NCBI GenBank assembly: GCA_019009955.1 | Contig: CM032228.1 | Span: 202,664,501 to 202,728,500, forward strand | Reading direction: 5' to 3' | Length of the DNA stretch: 64,000 bases | Source: Riptortus pedestris | Taxonomy: Eukaryota; Arthropoda; Insecta; Hemiptera; Alydidae | Shown here: positions 24,117 through 35,775 of the stretch, piece by piece | How the letters are laid out: every line of letters begins with the position of its first letter | How positions within the stretch are numbered: the first letter of the stretch is position 1 | Made by a program: the position numbers and the translations under genes | Notes under the pieces: generated by a model | Databases searched by the model: none | What the model was told of the DNA's origin: nothing | Seen by the model: only the letters and a program-made list of their open reading frames with translations

Positions 24117-24119
<3 letters not shown>
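22911..24119. other. Unique sequence with a GC-elevated island at 23270-23600
   Basis: The island contains GCGTAATTATTCCC and CGCTAATTCGCACTGACC. No frame of note. Possibly regulatory or an old repeat; undecidable here. Confidence 0.3.

Positions 24120-24170
<51 letters not shown>
24120..24170. repeat. (TA)n(CA)n microsatellite
   Basis: About 20 TA units followed by five CA units. No Helentron-like sequence was recognised on either side. Confidence 0.9.
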
Positions 24171-24439
24171 TATATTACATTTAATTCCTATGAAAACAAT
24201 ATATAATAAAGAATAACCCCCTAATTAAGCATATTTGAGCAAAACACAAATTTTACTAAATTCAAATGCCTTTCTAACATTAATCTTATGATTAGCCAGT
24301 GCAGCCAGGACCAGAAGAATCATTCTAAAATATACATATGACATACACCAGTATAGAGATATTTAATTTACCACTTATCACAGTAAATTCATAAATTCAG
24401 GTTGTTTTCTAGAGTAACATAATAGGATCCATTTTTCTC

Positions 24440-25180
24440 ACAGAGATGTGCTGGACGGTGGCAGGTATATATCAAGAGGAAAACACAAAAGCAGGCTTCC
24501 CTTCCACAAACAATATATTTCACCGCGACAGAGCGCTTTCAGAGCAAGACCAAAGCGTAGGGCAAAGTGGAGGAAAAATAAGAACCAGAATAAAGGAGCA
24601 CATCACGCACGAGACGGAGTTCCATGCCCTCACGGAAAAGGAGAACCATGGCACCACGAGGAGCCAAGACGAATTGTTGTAAGAGTAGAAAACTGAACTT
24701 GGCCGAAGAAATATATATTAAATGAGACAAGTTCCGAAATGAGAGCAGGACCCTCAACCCCAATGGAGAGGGCAATAATCTTGGTTAAGTCTCGCGCGAG
24801 GCGCTAGTTTTCCTGCAGGGTAGGTACAATCCGAAGCCCACCAGTGTGGAGACAAACCAACTTTGGTGTAAGCTTTCTCTCTCTATTCATGCTTGTTTGT
24901 GTTTTTGTATATATTGATTTTAGACGCTAGTGATTTTATTTTGTTATTAAAAATATGCTTCAAGCTAGTTTCTATATCTTTTTCATTATATTAACAAAAG
25001 TGTTATTTTCCTGTTGACTGTTTTTAGTAATTTTGTAGATTAAGGAAAATTGTACCATATAATTTGTTAACTTGGTGAGCATTTGTTATCTTGTTGGTGT
25101 GTTGACAGGGCACTGATGATGGAGCTCTTGCTCTGAAGCCGCTTTATCGCGATTAAATATATTGATTATGAAAGGCCTGC
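24440..25180 (+). pseudogene. Penelope-like element 3' region (GIY-YIG end plus 3' motif)
   Basis: In shifting frames: VGQSGGKIRTRIKEHITH (compare IG-TGR-I-TRIKEH of GIY-YIG nucleases), VVRVEN, then RKLNLAEEIYIK, a stop, and DKFRNESRTLNPNGEGNNLG, the order seen in the C-terminal endonuclease part of Penelope-like elements. About 350 bp downstream is ACAGGGCACTGATGATGGAG with TTGCTCTGAAGCC, the kind of 3' motif found after such frames. Family recognition is from memory of motifs; frames are broken and the RT is absent. Confidence 0.5.
25113..25138 (+). other. Hammerhead-ribozyme-like core
   Basis: CTGATGA, a 5-bp stem GGAGC / GCTCT around TCTT or a similar loop, then GAAG where the consensus has GAAA. 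Penelope-like elements are known to carry hammerhead motifs in their terminal repeats. Stem III could be CGC / GCG in CCGCTTTATCGCG. The changed GAAA argues against present activity. Confidence 0.35.
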
Positions 25181-27393
25181 GTTTGTGTTTTTCTCTAAAC
25201 ATAATAAGGTTAAACCATGAAAAACTAAAAAATGGCACAATATTTAGAAAACTTGGTTTATCAATGGTTAGAGAGTTTTTTGAAATGATTTAGTAGATGG
25301 TATTAAATATTTATACATCGAATTATGGTCTTTGGTGTTTCTAAGTGAAAGGCGTCATATATACATTTTTAAAATAAAAATAAATACAGATAATAAATGA
25401 AAGGATACATCCTAAGAGATCCATTTTTTGTTCCAATTGCAAGAAGTCGTTGAATGGGATCAAAAGCGACAGCAGTGGGATGATTTGGAAAACCATGTCG
25501 GAAAGTCTGAAACAAAAAGAAATATTATTCAATATGAAACATATTTTAGATTTAGGAATACAATTAAAAGTTAGTGTCTCATAAGACTACATAAACAACT
25601 CTGAACAAATTTGAGAGTTAAATTAATTTGATACATTTTTGAAAAAATAAAATTAACAACCACACAACTAATATTAAATCTTTAAACAAGTTAAAGTAAA
25701 ATAAACCAAAATTATAAGTTATAATGTAAAAGTTATACAAAGGAGTGACGTGTGGAGAAAACAGGGTGAATAACGAGCAAGGCAGAGCAATTTAATAATC
25801 TTTCCATCATCATTCGAAACTCGCGTCATGAGTACAACCTCAATACCTAATTCCCTGTAAGGGAAATCTACTAAAACGACTCAAAAAATATTTAATTTAT
25901 CCCGAAGAACTAATAAAGCAAATCCAGAAAGCAGTTTTTTAAGTATTACAAAATTTGTTTGAGGCATTGCTAAGAGTCATAGAAATAATATTTATATTAC
26001 AAGAGAGTAAATAAGCACAGAGTGCACTAGCAGCTGTTGGTTACAAACTTCAACATTTAATACGTTCTTCATTGAGTACACCGCCCTAAAAATGATCGTC
26101 GAACCACAACTCCTTTATAGACCATTAGAGGCAGAGTCATAGAATTTCGAAGTAAGCCGACATTGGAATCCAAAGAAGTAAGAAGCGAGGACTTAAAGCA
26201 GGAGAGTAGTTGAAGGAGAAAGCTGAATAAGTTGGTAGTCCTGACGGAGCTAGTTAATCCTGAGACTAGAATCCCACTAAGGGAGGGATCGACCTAACAA
26301 AAGGGTCACTGGGAGATCAACCTAGCTCTAATTGCTGCTGGCTTATTAAACTATCCTCGACTGTTCTATAGTCTACCGCAGCCATCCATTCAACTTACAG
26401 AATAAGACCTATTCCACCCTATAAAGGTATCGAGAACTATATTGTAATGGACTTCCAGTGGTTTCGGTATAGATCTATTGTAAATGTTAGGGAGTATAAT
26501 GAAAGATTGTTATATTTATATCTCTTTGGAATATTTATATCTCTCTTTATAGGTTAGGTATAAAACATGTTTTTTGTAGATTCAGAAGATAGGCTTTTGT
26601 TCTTGGACAGTCATGAGTTGAATAATAAAGAGATACATACTGATTAAAGATTCTAAACCTTTTTTTTGTGATTATGAACAGTATAGCTCTGAGCTTGTGA
26701 GTTGATGATCTTAATTTGAATTTTGAGAGTAATGAAAATCCATGGCTTAACCAACCATGAAGGGCAGAGGCCTGCGTGTGGCTTTGTTGGGAGTGCGTCA
26801 TGGAAGCATTCCAACTAATGTGGTGGCCATCACAGGATATAATAATGCTCGCAACTCAACTACATCACGATGCTGAAATTACTGGTGATTACACTAGTAA
26901 ATTTAGTGAGCAATCCCTGATTTTGGTCTTCGCAACTCATACAAGTCAAGAAAGACATCAACAAGTCCCCACATTTGGAGCTTTGCTAAAGAAAATGATT
27001 TTAGCTAAGCGGTTAAAGGATGTCTTCCATGAACTTTTGTGCGTTTCTGCTCTTCCAGGTCCCCTTCCCTTCTCAAACTTTCGATTCAACTCATAGAAAA
27101 CGAAATAAATAAGTAGCAAAGTTAAAGTTGGGAATGAGAGTGAGCACATTCCTCTCACCAAAAACTTGTGTGTGACAATTTCAAATATTTATTAATAATT
27201 ACATAATTGGACATTAAATGCTGCACCATAACTGAACCATAAGTTAAGCTACACTAGTAATTGTGCTACCCAGAGCGCATGGGTTGTATGGTCATTTTTG
27301 TGGACAATAATTTAGATAATCATGGACTATACTTAGTAGTGATACGAAGCCAAACTAATTCAATGTATTAATATCATTAATTGAACTTATGCA

Positions 27394-27394
<1 letters not shown>
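25181..27394. other. Unique sequence
   Basis: One 106-codon frame at 26776-27096 (plus) shows no domain I recognise and no coding signature. Otherwise only the Helentron-like scrap at 25812. Confidence 0.4.
25812..25877 (-). mobile_element. Helentron-like left-end remnant, reverse
   Basis: Plus strand shows CGCGTCATGAGTACAACCTC and CCCTGTAAGGGAAATCTACT, the family left terminus on minus. Only about 66 bp remain. Confidence 0.55.

Positions 27395-27438
<44 letters not shown>
27395..27438. repeat. (TA)n microsatellite
   Basis: 22 units in unique sequence. Confidence 0.9.
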
Positions 27439-27441
<3 letters not shown>

Positions 27442-27551
27442 TATTTGAGTATGTACAAAAAGAAAAAAAATAATTGGAATCCAAACACCGTAATTACAAT
27501 ACTTAAATGTCAATGGTTAATAGACACCAGAAGTACTCTAACCTCTGAAGT

Positions 27552-27553
<2 letters not shown>

Positions 27554-27650
<97 letters not shown>

Positions 27651-27656
27651 TATATA
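27554..27656. repeat. (CT)n(AT)n compound microsatellite
   Basis: About 24 CT units (27554-27602) continue into about 25 AT units with one break at about 27643. Confidence 0.9.
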
Positions 27657-29098
27657 AAATATTCTGGGTTCCAACAAATAGGCAAAATTTAAAGAAAAAC
27701 TGATTTGTTGTCTTTACAATCGAAGCTTTCCGAAATAGATTTGTATAAATTGTGGTAATACAAAACAGAATATTTTTTCACTTGAGATCAGACTAAAATA
27801 TTACCAACTGAAATAAATCTAAATAAGGGATCAGGAATCTTTAATAATGAACTACATCTGTTCGTTTATTATACATGAAATTTCACTTTTAGGATGACTA
27901 ATTAAAGAGATCCTACCCTGTGCCTTTTGAACCTCCACAGAAAATCACACAGCAATTTTGAAACTTGTATTAATTGTTAATAGACGAACCATATGTCTGT
28001 CTCCAAAAATGTCAATAATCACTCAAGAATCTAATTTTAAGGAATAGATTGTAACACTCCTCTTCTAGTCTAGTCTGATCAAACATGACACGTAGAAGAT
28101 AAGGTCATAAGTAAGGGTTAGGGAGGTTGCAGACGAGGTCTGAAGGTAATAGAGAAGCAGGTTAGGAAGAGACTAATCATGCGGCAGTAATTAGGACAGA
28201 CCTAATCTCCAGGAGTCCCTTTATACCTTCCAAGCCACCTCCGCCCACCGCACCAAGATGGATTCCGGCGCGTTATCAATAATTTATACCCGTCACCATT
28301 TTTTACTCTAACTTCTTCGGGGCTTTATGCAAATGGATTGATGAATAATATTTCATTAGGGGATTGGGGTGAAGAAGTTAGGAAATGCGAAGAGCCTCAA
28401 GACACGTTTGGTATTAATTCTTGAAGGATTTATTTCATTTCTTATCACCTTCTTTTTTATTTCTCATTAACAATTCCAACTTGCTTTTTAAAAGGTTTTT
28501 ACTTTTTTTGTTCCTCCCTCAGAACTAGAAGAAGTGATGAGATGATCTTATTTAAGATTACTAGACATTAATCATTTCGCAATCAATTATACTGTGAGTC
28601 AAATAGACCTTGAAAAAACTTTGACGCAAACGGACTAATAATAATAATAGTGACACGATTTTTTATGCCCATTACAAGAGAAGAGAAAAAGAGGTTTTTG
28701 TCTTGTTAATTTGATATCATTTTACAAATTCATGACATTCTTTCTTCGGGGAACTTTCTTCTATTTTAGTTCTCCTACACAACATGAATTGAGATCCGCC
28801 AAATCTGGACTGTGTCAGAAATAACTGCTACAATCCACACCAGGATTCATAATTCATTGAAGAGAAAAAAGTGAGCAACTGAGAATTCCTCTAATATTTT
28901 AATTCCGATTAGTAATTGCGATATCCTATTTAACCATAGGTTAAAATCACAACCACGCAAACCTTCGTTCATACTTCCACACAATAAGAATTCCACTGTG
29001 TCAAAGCTCATGCTTTCGTAATGCTTAACAACTTCTTTGGGATCCATATTCCAAAAGGAACGGGAATGAAAATAAATGTATTTAGTTCCTTTGAATGT
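27657..29098. other. Unique sequence with an island at 28190-28390
   Basis: Perfect octamer ATGCAAAT at 28327-28334, next to GGATTGATGAATAA, and GCGTTATCAATAATTTATAC upstream, all in non-repetitive GC-elevated sequence. Candidate enhancer by composition only. Confidence 0.3.
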
Positions 29099-29405
29099 TA
29101 AAAAAGTCTGTCACGCAAGGGCTGCGTTAACTAAGCAGATTTCCCTGGCGAGTCACCTATTTGCATTTATCTCAAAAAGTAAAAATTCACTGAGAACAAT
29201 ATTTGACATTTATGCTTCAAATATTGTGCCTCATAATATAACACCTTATTGTTAATATGACGTGAGTAGGAGTGGGGGTTTATTCATGGTCGACAATTAA
29301 AAAATGCAAATATCACGGTTAATAGTTGAGATAGTGAAAAACGCATATAAACTTATTTATAGAACATTTAATTTGCAATAAAGATTGGCTCAACATTTGA
29401 CAAAA
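29099..29405 (-). mobile_element. Helentron-like right end plus body module, reverse
   Basis: Plus strand: AAAAAAGTCTGTCACGCAAG, GCTGCGTTAACTAAGCAGAT, then a spacer also seen at about 2905-2990 (ATTTGCATTTATCTC), then GTAGGAGTGGGGGTTTATTC and the body module up to AATTTGCAATAAAGATTGG. The half toward the core is missing. Confidence 0.6.
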
Positions 29406-30397
29406 ATAAAAATTACCAATTTAATAATTATATATAGTAAATTAATTTTATTAACAATCTTAAAAACAGTCTCAATAACACTAAATAAATAACATGTATT
29501 TTTAATTTGATGACATGCTTAGAATTATTAAAAGTTAACAGCCCTCATAAACGATGAAAACGTGTATCCATCTTCCATCAGACAATGAAACTGCTCATAA
29601 ATTATTTTTTTTACCGATTCGATATTTTAAATATGTAAGTTTGTGACGGGGGGAGGGGGTTGAACATATACATGTATCATGTTTTATGATTATGTGCTGT
29701 ACTATTTCTATGGTTTGGTACAAAAAGGTGCCAGGAGTCTTTCAGCTGTCTTTTGGATATAGACCATATTCCATACTCTCCAATGCAATTTAAAAATAAA
29801 AATAAGATTAAGAAAAGTCATCTTAATGCATAATACTATATGATAACCAACTAAGATAATAAATATAGAATATTAGTAATAAGAGTTTCTATTAGATGAT
29901 TTGATAACATATTTTAATATGAGGGAAAGCGATTTTAGTTTATTATTTATTTCTTCAAAAGATTATATTTAGGAAAATTCTCCCACCTGCTCTTCAACCC
30001 ACAAATCCAATAGATCAATAAGTGGGGCAAGAGATATTCCAGACAGGCTTTTCGAATTACTGGAACCAAAATCCGAAAGTCCTTCATCAGGTCATTAAGC
30101 CACAGCTGTGAGGGCCAACCTTTTTTCCTCCTTGAGTGAGAGTATAGCGGGTTCTGATCTTTCAACATTACCACCTTGCAAACAGTTAACATCTATGTTA
30201 TTACTCTCCGTAACCGTTCCTTTCCAGTTACTCAAATGATATCCAAGTCGGAAAAGGGTACTCCTTTTGACTAGACAGAATTTCCTCCCTCTCCGGCCTA
30301 TCTAGACAATCTCATGAATTTCTCTTTTTCTAATTTATACTGAGCCCATTGGCACAAGCTCTTAACGCACACCTATAACGTACTGGCATACGCCACG

Positions 30398-30439
<42 letters not shown>

Positions 30440-30811
30440 TTTTGCAAGTATACATTCCGAGGACGCTTTCCCGATTCCCACCACGTATTTAATTAACACT
30501 AATTTAATACTGGCAGCCACAGGAAATGTAGTTAGGGGAATAATAGTAAACGTTGATGACGACTAGTTACAAGTTTGAAAGCTACTAGTTAATGAATTTA
30601 GACTCAGTTAATGGAGATGGGAGATAGTTGTGCGTCGTTAGTTTGGCAACTTCATTTCCCGCCTTAAGCAACTTCAATTTGCGTGACGTCCCATCTGACG
30701 GGGTATTAGCTCTGCTTCCCGCGGTTATAGAATAATCTATAGCGAATATCTATCTGTAATCAAAACATCTGCAAACGTAATGGGAACGCAGACGAGGTGC
30801 CTGGTACTTTA
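29406..30811. other. Unique sequence with an island at 30640-30800
   Basis: Minus frame 29947-30192 (81 codons) has no recognisable domain. The island has TTGCGTGACGTCCC (CRE-like) and CTTCCCGCGGTTATAG. Confidence 0.3.
30401..30437. repeat. (TA)n microsatellite
   Basis: 18 units in unique sequence, about 400 bp before the split Helentron-like copy. Confidence 0.9.
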
Positions 30812-30924
30812 GCAGATTTCCCTAAAGGAAAGTCAGCTATTGAGGTTGAACTCATGACGCGATTTTTGAAATATTTTCCACAAAAGACCCTCCTACGTAG
30901 AAGATGCCGCAAATGAGGTTCGTC

Positions 30925-30931
<7 letters not shown>
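30812..30931 (+). mobile_element. Helentron-like copy, left half, split by the tandem array
   Basis: Left module: TTTAGCAGATTTCCCTAAAG, ATTGAGGTTGAACTCATGAC, CAAATGAGGTTCGTCG, then (TA)n from 30930. The matching right half starts at about 37352 on the far side of the 6.35-kb array. Confidence 0.65.

Positions 30932-31000
<69 letters not shown>
30930..31000. repeat. (TA)n at the left edge of the tandem array
   Basis: About 35 units joining the left half of a Helentron-like copy to array unit 1. Confidence 0.9.
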
Positions 31001-31001
<1 letters not shown>

Positions 31002-32265
31002 TAGCTCAGATACCCGGCTTCGCCCGGGAATTCATTTGAGGCTGATTGGTGATGGTATATTTTTGGCAAGGCATTACTTTGCACAATATTTTGACATTTA
31101 CCCGTCCCAGTGTTTAGGGATAACACCCGTCGTTTCTGTGGATTTGTTAATAATAAAATTATTTTTTTATGTAAGACTTCACTGTCCTGCATATTGTCAT
31201 AATTCCCGTTTCCTGTGCATTATGCATAGATTTGAATTATTAATGAGAAAACATTGACATACATTTGAATCATTTTTTCATTTGAGGTACCCGGTAGTTC
31301 ATATTGAAAAGAAGTGTTGAGCAAATTTCTCTAAATAACAAAATAAACAACTTTTGTTATGTGCATATTTGCCGAAACCCCGATAGGAAATCACTATTTT
31401 TAATTTCAGGCCTCCCTTATAACCCCCACTCCTGCCCGACCCTAGAAATGTTAGTATGGCTTATTATAAGGAAATCGTTATTATTAATTCACATACCGAG
31501 TTTGGTTTAGTTCGGTTGAGTCTTTCATGCCAAATAAAATTGTTGACGCCCGCTATAGATTTTTGCGTATAACTCATTAATACTTCGGTATACCATAAAA
31601 GTGTATACAAAAGTTACTCTAAATAACAAAATAAACAACTTTTGTTATGTTCATATTTGCCGATAATCTAATAGAAAACGAAATATCGCTATTTTTAATT
31701 TCAGGCCTCTCTTATAACCCCCACTCCTGCCCGTCCCTAGAAATGTTAGTATGATTTGTTATAAGGAAGGCGTTAGTACTAATTCACATACCGAGTTTGG
31801 TTTAGTTCGGTTGAGTCTTTTGTGCCAAATAAAATTGTGGACTCCCTCTATAGATTTTAGCGTATAACTCATTTATACTTCCGTATACGGCAAAAGTGCA
31901 CATAACAAAAGTTACTCTAAAGAACAAAGCAAACAACTTTTGCTATGAGCATTTTTGCTGAAAAAGCAATAGGAAACGAAATATCGCTATTTTTAATTTC
32001 AGGCCTCCCTTATAACCCCCACTCCTGTTTGTCTCAGAGGATATTAATATAGCCTAAAGTCTAAGTTGGGCTAGTAGTAATATACATACCAAGATTCATT
32101 AAATTCGGTTCAGCCGTTTATGCGTGAAAAGGTAACAAACAAACAAACATACACGAAAGAAACAAAATGCAGTTATGGTGTCTATGACATGTGAAACGAA
32201 AAGTTATCGTGAAATTTCGCGAAAAAAATCAATGTACAGACAGAGGTTACAATTTTATATATATA
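31001..32265 (+). repeat. Array unit 1 (three monomers)
   Basis: Head with TACCCGGCTTCGCCCGGG, about 300 bp of head-specific sequence, three monomers, then AGTCTAAGTTGGGCTAGTAG, the CAGCCGTTTATGCG ending, a short (ACAA)n and the long tail (GTTATGGTGTCTATGACATG; TTTCGCGAAAAAAATC). Preceded by 71 bp of (TA)n. Confidence 0.8.
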
Positions 32266-33499
32266 CTAGCTCAGATACCCGGCTTCGCCCGGGAATTGAT
32301 TTGAGGGTGAATGGTGATGGTTTTTTTTGGCAAGGCTTTACTTTGCACAATATTTTGACATTTACCCGTCCTAGTGTTTAGGGTTAATACCCGTTGTTGG
32401 CATTTGTTAATAATAAAATTAATTTTTTATGTAAGTCTTCACTGTCCTCCAAATTGTTGACTCCCTCTATAATTTTTAGCGTATAACGCCTTTATACTTC
32501 GGTATACGACAATAGTGTATATAAAAAAAGTTTCTCTAAATAACAAAATAAACAACTTTTGTTATGTGCATATTTGCCGAAAATGCAATAGGAAACGAAA
32601 TACCACTATTATTAATTTCAGGCCTTCCTTATAACCCCCACTCCTGCCCGTTCCTAGAAATGTTAGTATGGCTTATTATAAGGAAGGCGTTAGTTCTAAT
32701 TCACATACCGAGTTTGGTTTAGTTCGGTTGAGTCTTTTGTGCCAAATAAAATTGTGGACTCCCGCTATAGTTTTTAGCGTATAACTCATTTATACTTCCG
32801 TATACGGCAAAAGTGTATATAACAAAAGTTACTGTAAATAACAAAATAAACAACTTTAGTTATGGGCATATTTGCTGAATGAGCAATATGAAACGAAATA
32901 TCGCTATTTTTAATTTCAGGCCTCCCATATAACCCCCACTCCTGCCCGTCCCTAGAAATGTTAGTATGGCTTATTATAAGGAAGGCGTTAGTACTAATTC
33001 ACATACCGAGTTTGGTTTAGTTCGGTTGAATCTTTTGTGCCTAATAAGTTGTTGACTCCCGCTATAGTTTTTAGCGTATAACTCATTTATACTTCCGTAT
33101 ACGGCAAATGTGCATATAACAAAAGTTACTCTAAATTACAAAATAAACAACTTTTGTTATGGGCATATTTGCTGAAAAAGCAATATGAAACGAAATATCG
33201 CTATTTTTAATTTCAGGCCTCCCTTATAACCCCCACTCCTATTTGTCTTAGAAAATATTAATATAGCCTAAAGTCTAAGTTGGGCTAGTAGTATATACAT
33301 ACCAAGTTTCACAAAATTCGGTTCAGCCGTTTATGCGTGAAAAGGTAACAAACAAACAAACAAATAAACAAACAAACAAACAGACACCAAAGAAACAAAA
33401 TGCAGTTATGGTGTCTATGACATGTGAAACGAAAAGTTATCGTGAAATTTCGCGAAAAAAAATCAATATACAGACAGAAGTTACAATTTTATATATATA
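32266..33499 (+). repeat. Array unit 2 (three monomers)
   Basis: Same order as unit 1, with a head of about the same length and (ACAA)n longer and interrupted (about 33349-33384). Its tail matches that of unit 1 almost base for base, pointing to recent amplification. Confidence 0.8.
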
Positions 33500-34536
33500 C
33501 TAGCTCAGATACCCGGCTTCGCCCGGGAATTCATTTGAGGCTGGATGGTGATGGTATTTTTTTGGCAAGGCTTTACTTTGCACAATATTTTGACTTTTAC
33601 CCGTCCCAGCGTTTAGGGCTAATGCCCGTCGTTTCTGTGGATTTGTTAATAATAAAATTTTTAAATTCAGGCCTCCCTTATAACCCCCACTCCTGCCCGT
33701 TCCTAGAAATGTTAGTATGGCTTATTATAAGGATGGCGTTAGTGCTAATACACAGTCTTTTGTGCCAAATAAAATTGTTGACTCCCGCTATAATTTTTAG
33801 CGTATAACGCATTTATACTTCGGTATACGACGATATTGTAAATAACAAAAGCTTCTCTAAATATAACAAAATAAACCACTTTTGTTATGTGCATAATTGC
33901 CGAAACCCCAATAGGAAACGAAATATCACAATTTTTTTAATTTCAGGCCTCCCTTACAACCCCCACTCCTGCCCGTCCCTAGAAATGTTACTATGGCTTA
34001 TTATAAGGAAATCGTTAGTATTAATTCACATAGCGAGTTTGGTTTAGTTCGGTTGAATCTTTTGTGCCAAATAAAATTGTGGACTCCCGCTATAGGTTTT
34101 AGCGTATAACTCATTTATACTTCCATATACGGCAAAAGTATATATAACAAATGGTACTCTAAATTGCAAAATAAATAACTTTTGTTCTGTGCATATTTGC
34201 TGAAACATCTATCGGAAACGATATAGCGCTCTGTTTAATTTCAGGCCTCCCTTATACCCCCCACTCCTGTTCGTCTTAGAGAATATTAATATAGCCTAAA
34301 GTCTAAGTTGGGCTAGTAGTAATATACATACCAAGTTTCATAAAATTCGGTTCAGCCGTTTATGCGTGAAAAGGTAACAAACAAACAAACAAACAAACAA
34401 ACAAACAAACAAACAAACATACACGAAAGAAACGAAATGCAGATATGGTGTCTATGACATGTGAAACGAAAAGTTATCGTGAAATTTCGCGAAAAAAATC
34501 AATGTACAGACAGAGGTTACAATTTTATATATATAT

Positions 34537-34579
<43 letters not shown>

Positions 34580-34603
34580 TATATATATATATATATAGAT
34601 GTA
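33500..34603 (+). repeat. Array unit 3 (three monomers, shortened head)
   Basis: The head passes directly from AATAAAATTTTTAAATTC into the first monomer, so about 150 bp present in other heads is deleted. (ACAA)n is long, and the closing TA tract is expanded (about 34526-34598). Confidence 0.8.
34526..34598. repeat. (TA)n between array units 3 and 4
   Basis: Interrupted TA tract; the same junction is only about 9-10 bp of TA between units 1/2 and 2/3. Confidence 0.9.
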
Positions 34604-35717
34604 CTAGCTGAGATACCCGGCTTCGCCCGGGAATTCATTTGAGGCTGAATGGTGATGGTATTTTTTAGCAGGCTTTACATTGCACAATATTTTGACATTT
34701 ACCCGTCCCAGTGTTTAGGATTGATACCCATCTTTTCCGTGGATTTGCTAATAATAGAATTATTTGTTCGATAAGGCTTCACAGTCTTTGATATTTTTAT
34801 ATTTCCCGTCTCTTATACATGTAAATATGGTGAATTTTTATTTCAGGCCTCCCTTTTAACCCCCCTCCCGTTCGAACCTAAAAATTTTAATATAACTTAT
34901 AATCATGGAAGAAATAATGCTAATTGACATACCGAGTTTTGTTAAGTTCGGTTCAGACGTTAGTGCCCGCTAAAGTTTTAACGTATAACTCATTTATACT
35001 TAGGTATACGACAAAAGTGTATATAACAAAAGTTATTCCAAATAACAAAATAAACAACTTCTGTTATGTTTATGTTTGCGGAAAAACCAATAGGAAACGA
35101 AATATCGCTATTTTTAATTTCAGGCTTCCCTTATAACCCCCACTCCTGCCCGTCCATAGAAATGTTGGTATGGCTTATTATAATGAAGGCCTCACTGCTA
35201 ATACACATACCGAGTTTTATTTAGTTCGGTTGAGTCTTTTTTGGCAAATAATATTGTTGATTCCCGCTATAATTTTTAGCGTATAACGCATTTAAACTTC
35301 GGTATAGGACAAAAGTGTATATAACAAAAGTTACTCTAAATAACAAAATAAACAACTTTTGTTATGAGCATATTTACCGAAAAACCAATAGAAAACGAAA
35401 TATCGCTATTTTTAATTTCAGGCTTCCCTTATAACCCCCACTCCTGTTCGTCTCAGAGAAAATTAATATAGCCTAAAGTCTAAGTTGGGTTAGTAGTAAT
35501 ATACATACCAAGTTTCATAAAATTCGGTTCAGCCGTTTATGCGTGAAAAGGTAACAAACAAACAAACATACATGAAAGAAAACAAAATGCAGATATGGTG
35601 TCTATGACATGTGAGACGAGATGTTATCGTGAAATTTCGCGAAAAAAATCAATGTACAGACAGAGGTTACAATTTTATATCTATATAAATATATATAGAT
35701 ATATATATATATATATA

Positions 35718-35773
<56 letters not shown>
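34604..35773 (+). repeat. Array unit 4 (three monomers, diverged first monomer)
   Basis: Head begins CTAGCTGAGATACCCGG. The first monomer (CCTCCCTTTTAACCCCCCTC, TTCGAACCTAAAAATTTTAA) is closer to the solitary copy at 4299-4926 than to the other array monomers. The closing TA tract is interrupted (about 35678-35775). Confidence 0.75.

Positions 35774-35775
<2 letters not shown>
35678..35775. repeat. (TA)n between array units 4 and 5
   Basis: Interrupted by GATA, CTTA and CATA variants; it replaces the first few bases of the unit 5 head. Confidence 0.9.

Noticed and set aside
26776..27096. 106-codon frame as a host exon
   Set aside because: No recognisable domain, no convincing splice context, ordinary AT-rich surroundings.
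29947..30192. Minus frame with RRKKGWPSQLWLNDL, faintly like endonuclease/RT linker text
   Set aside because: Similarity too short, and no supporting motifs on either side.
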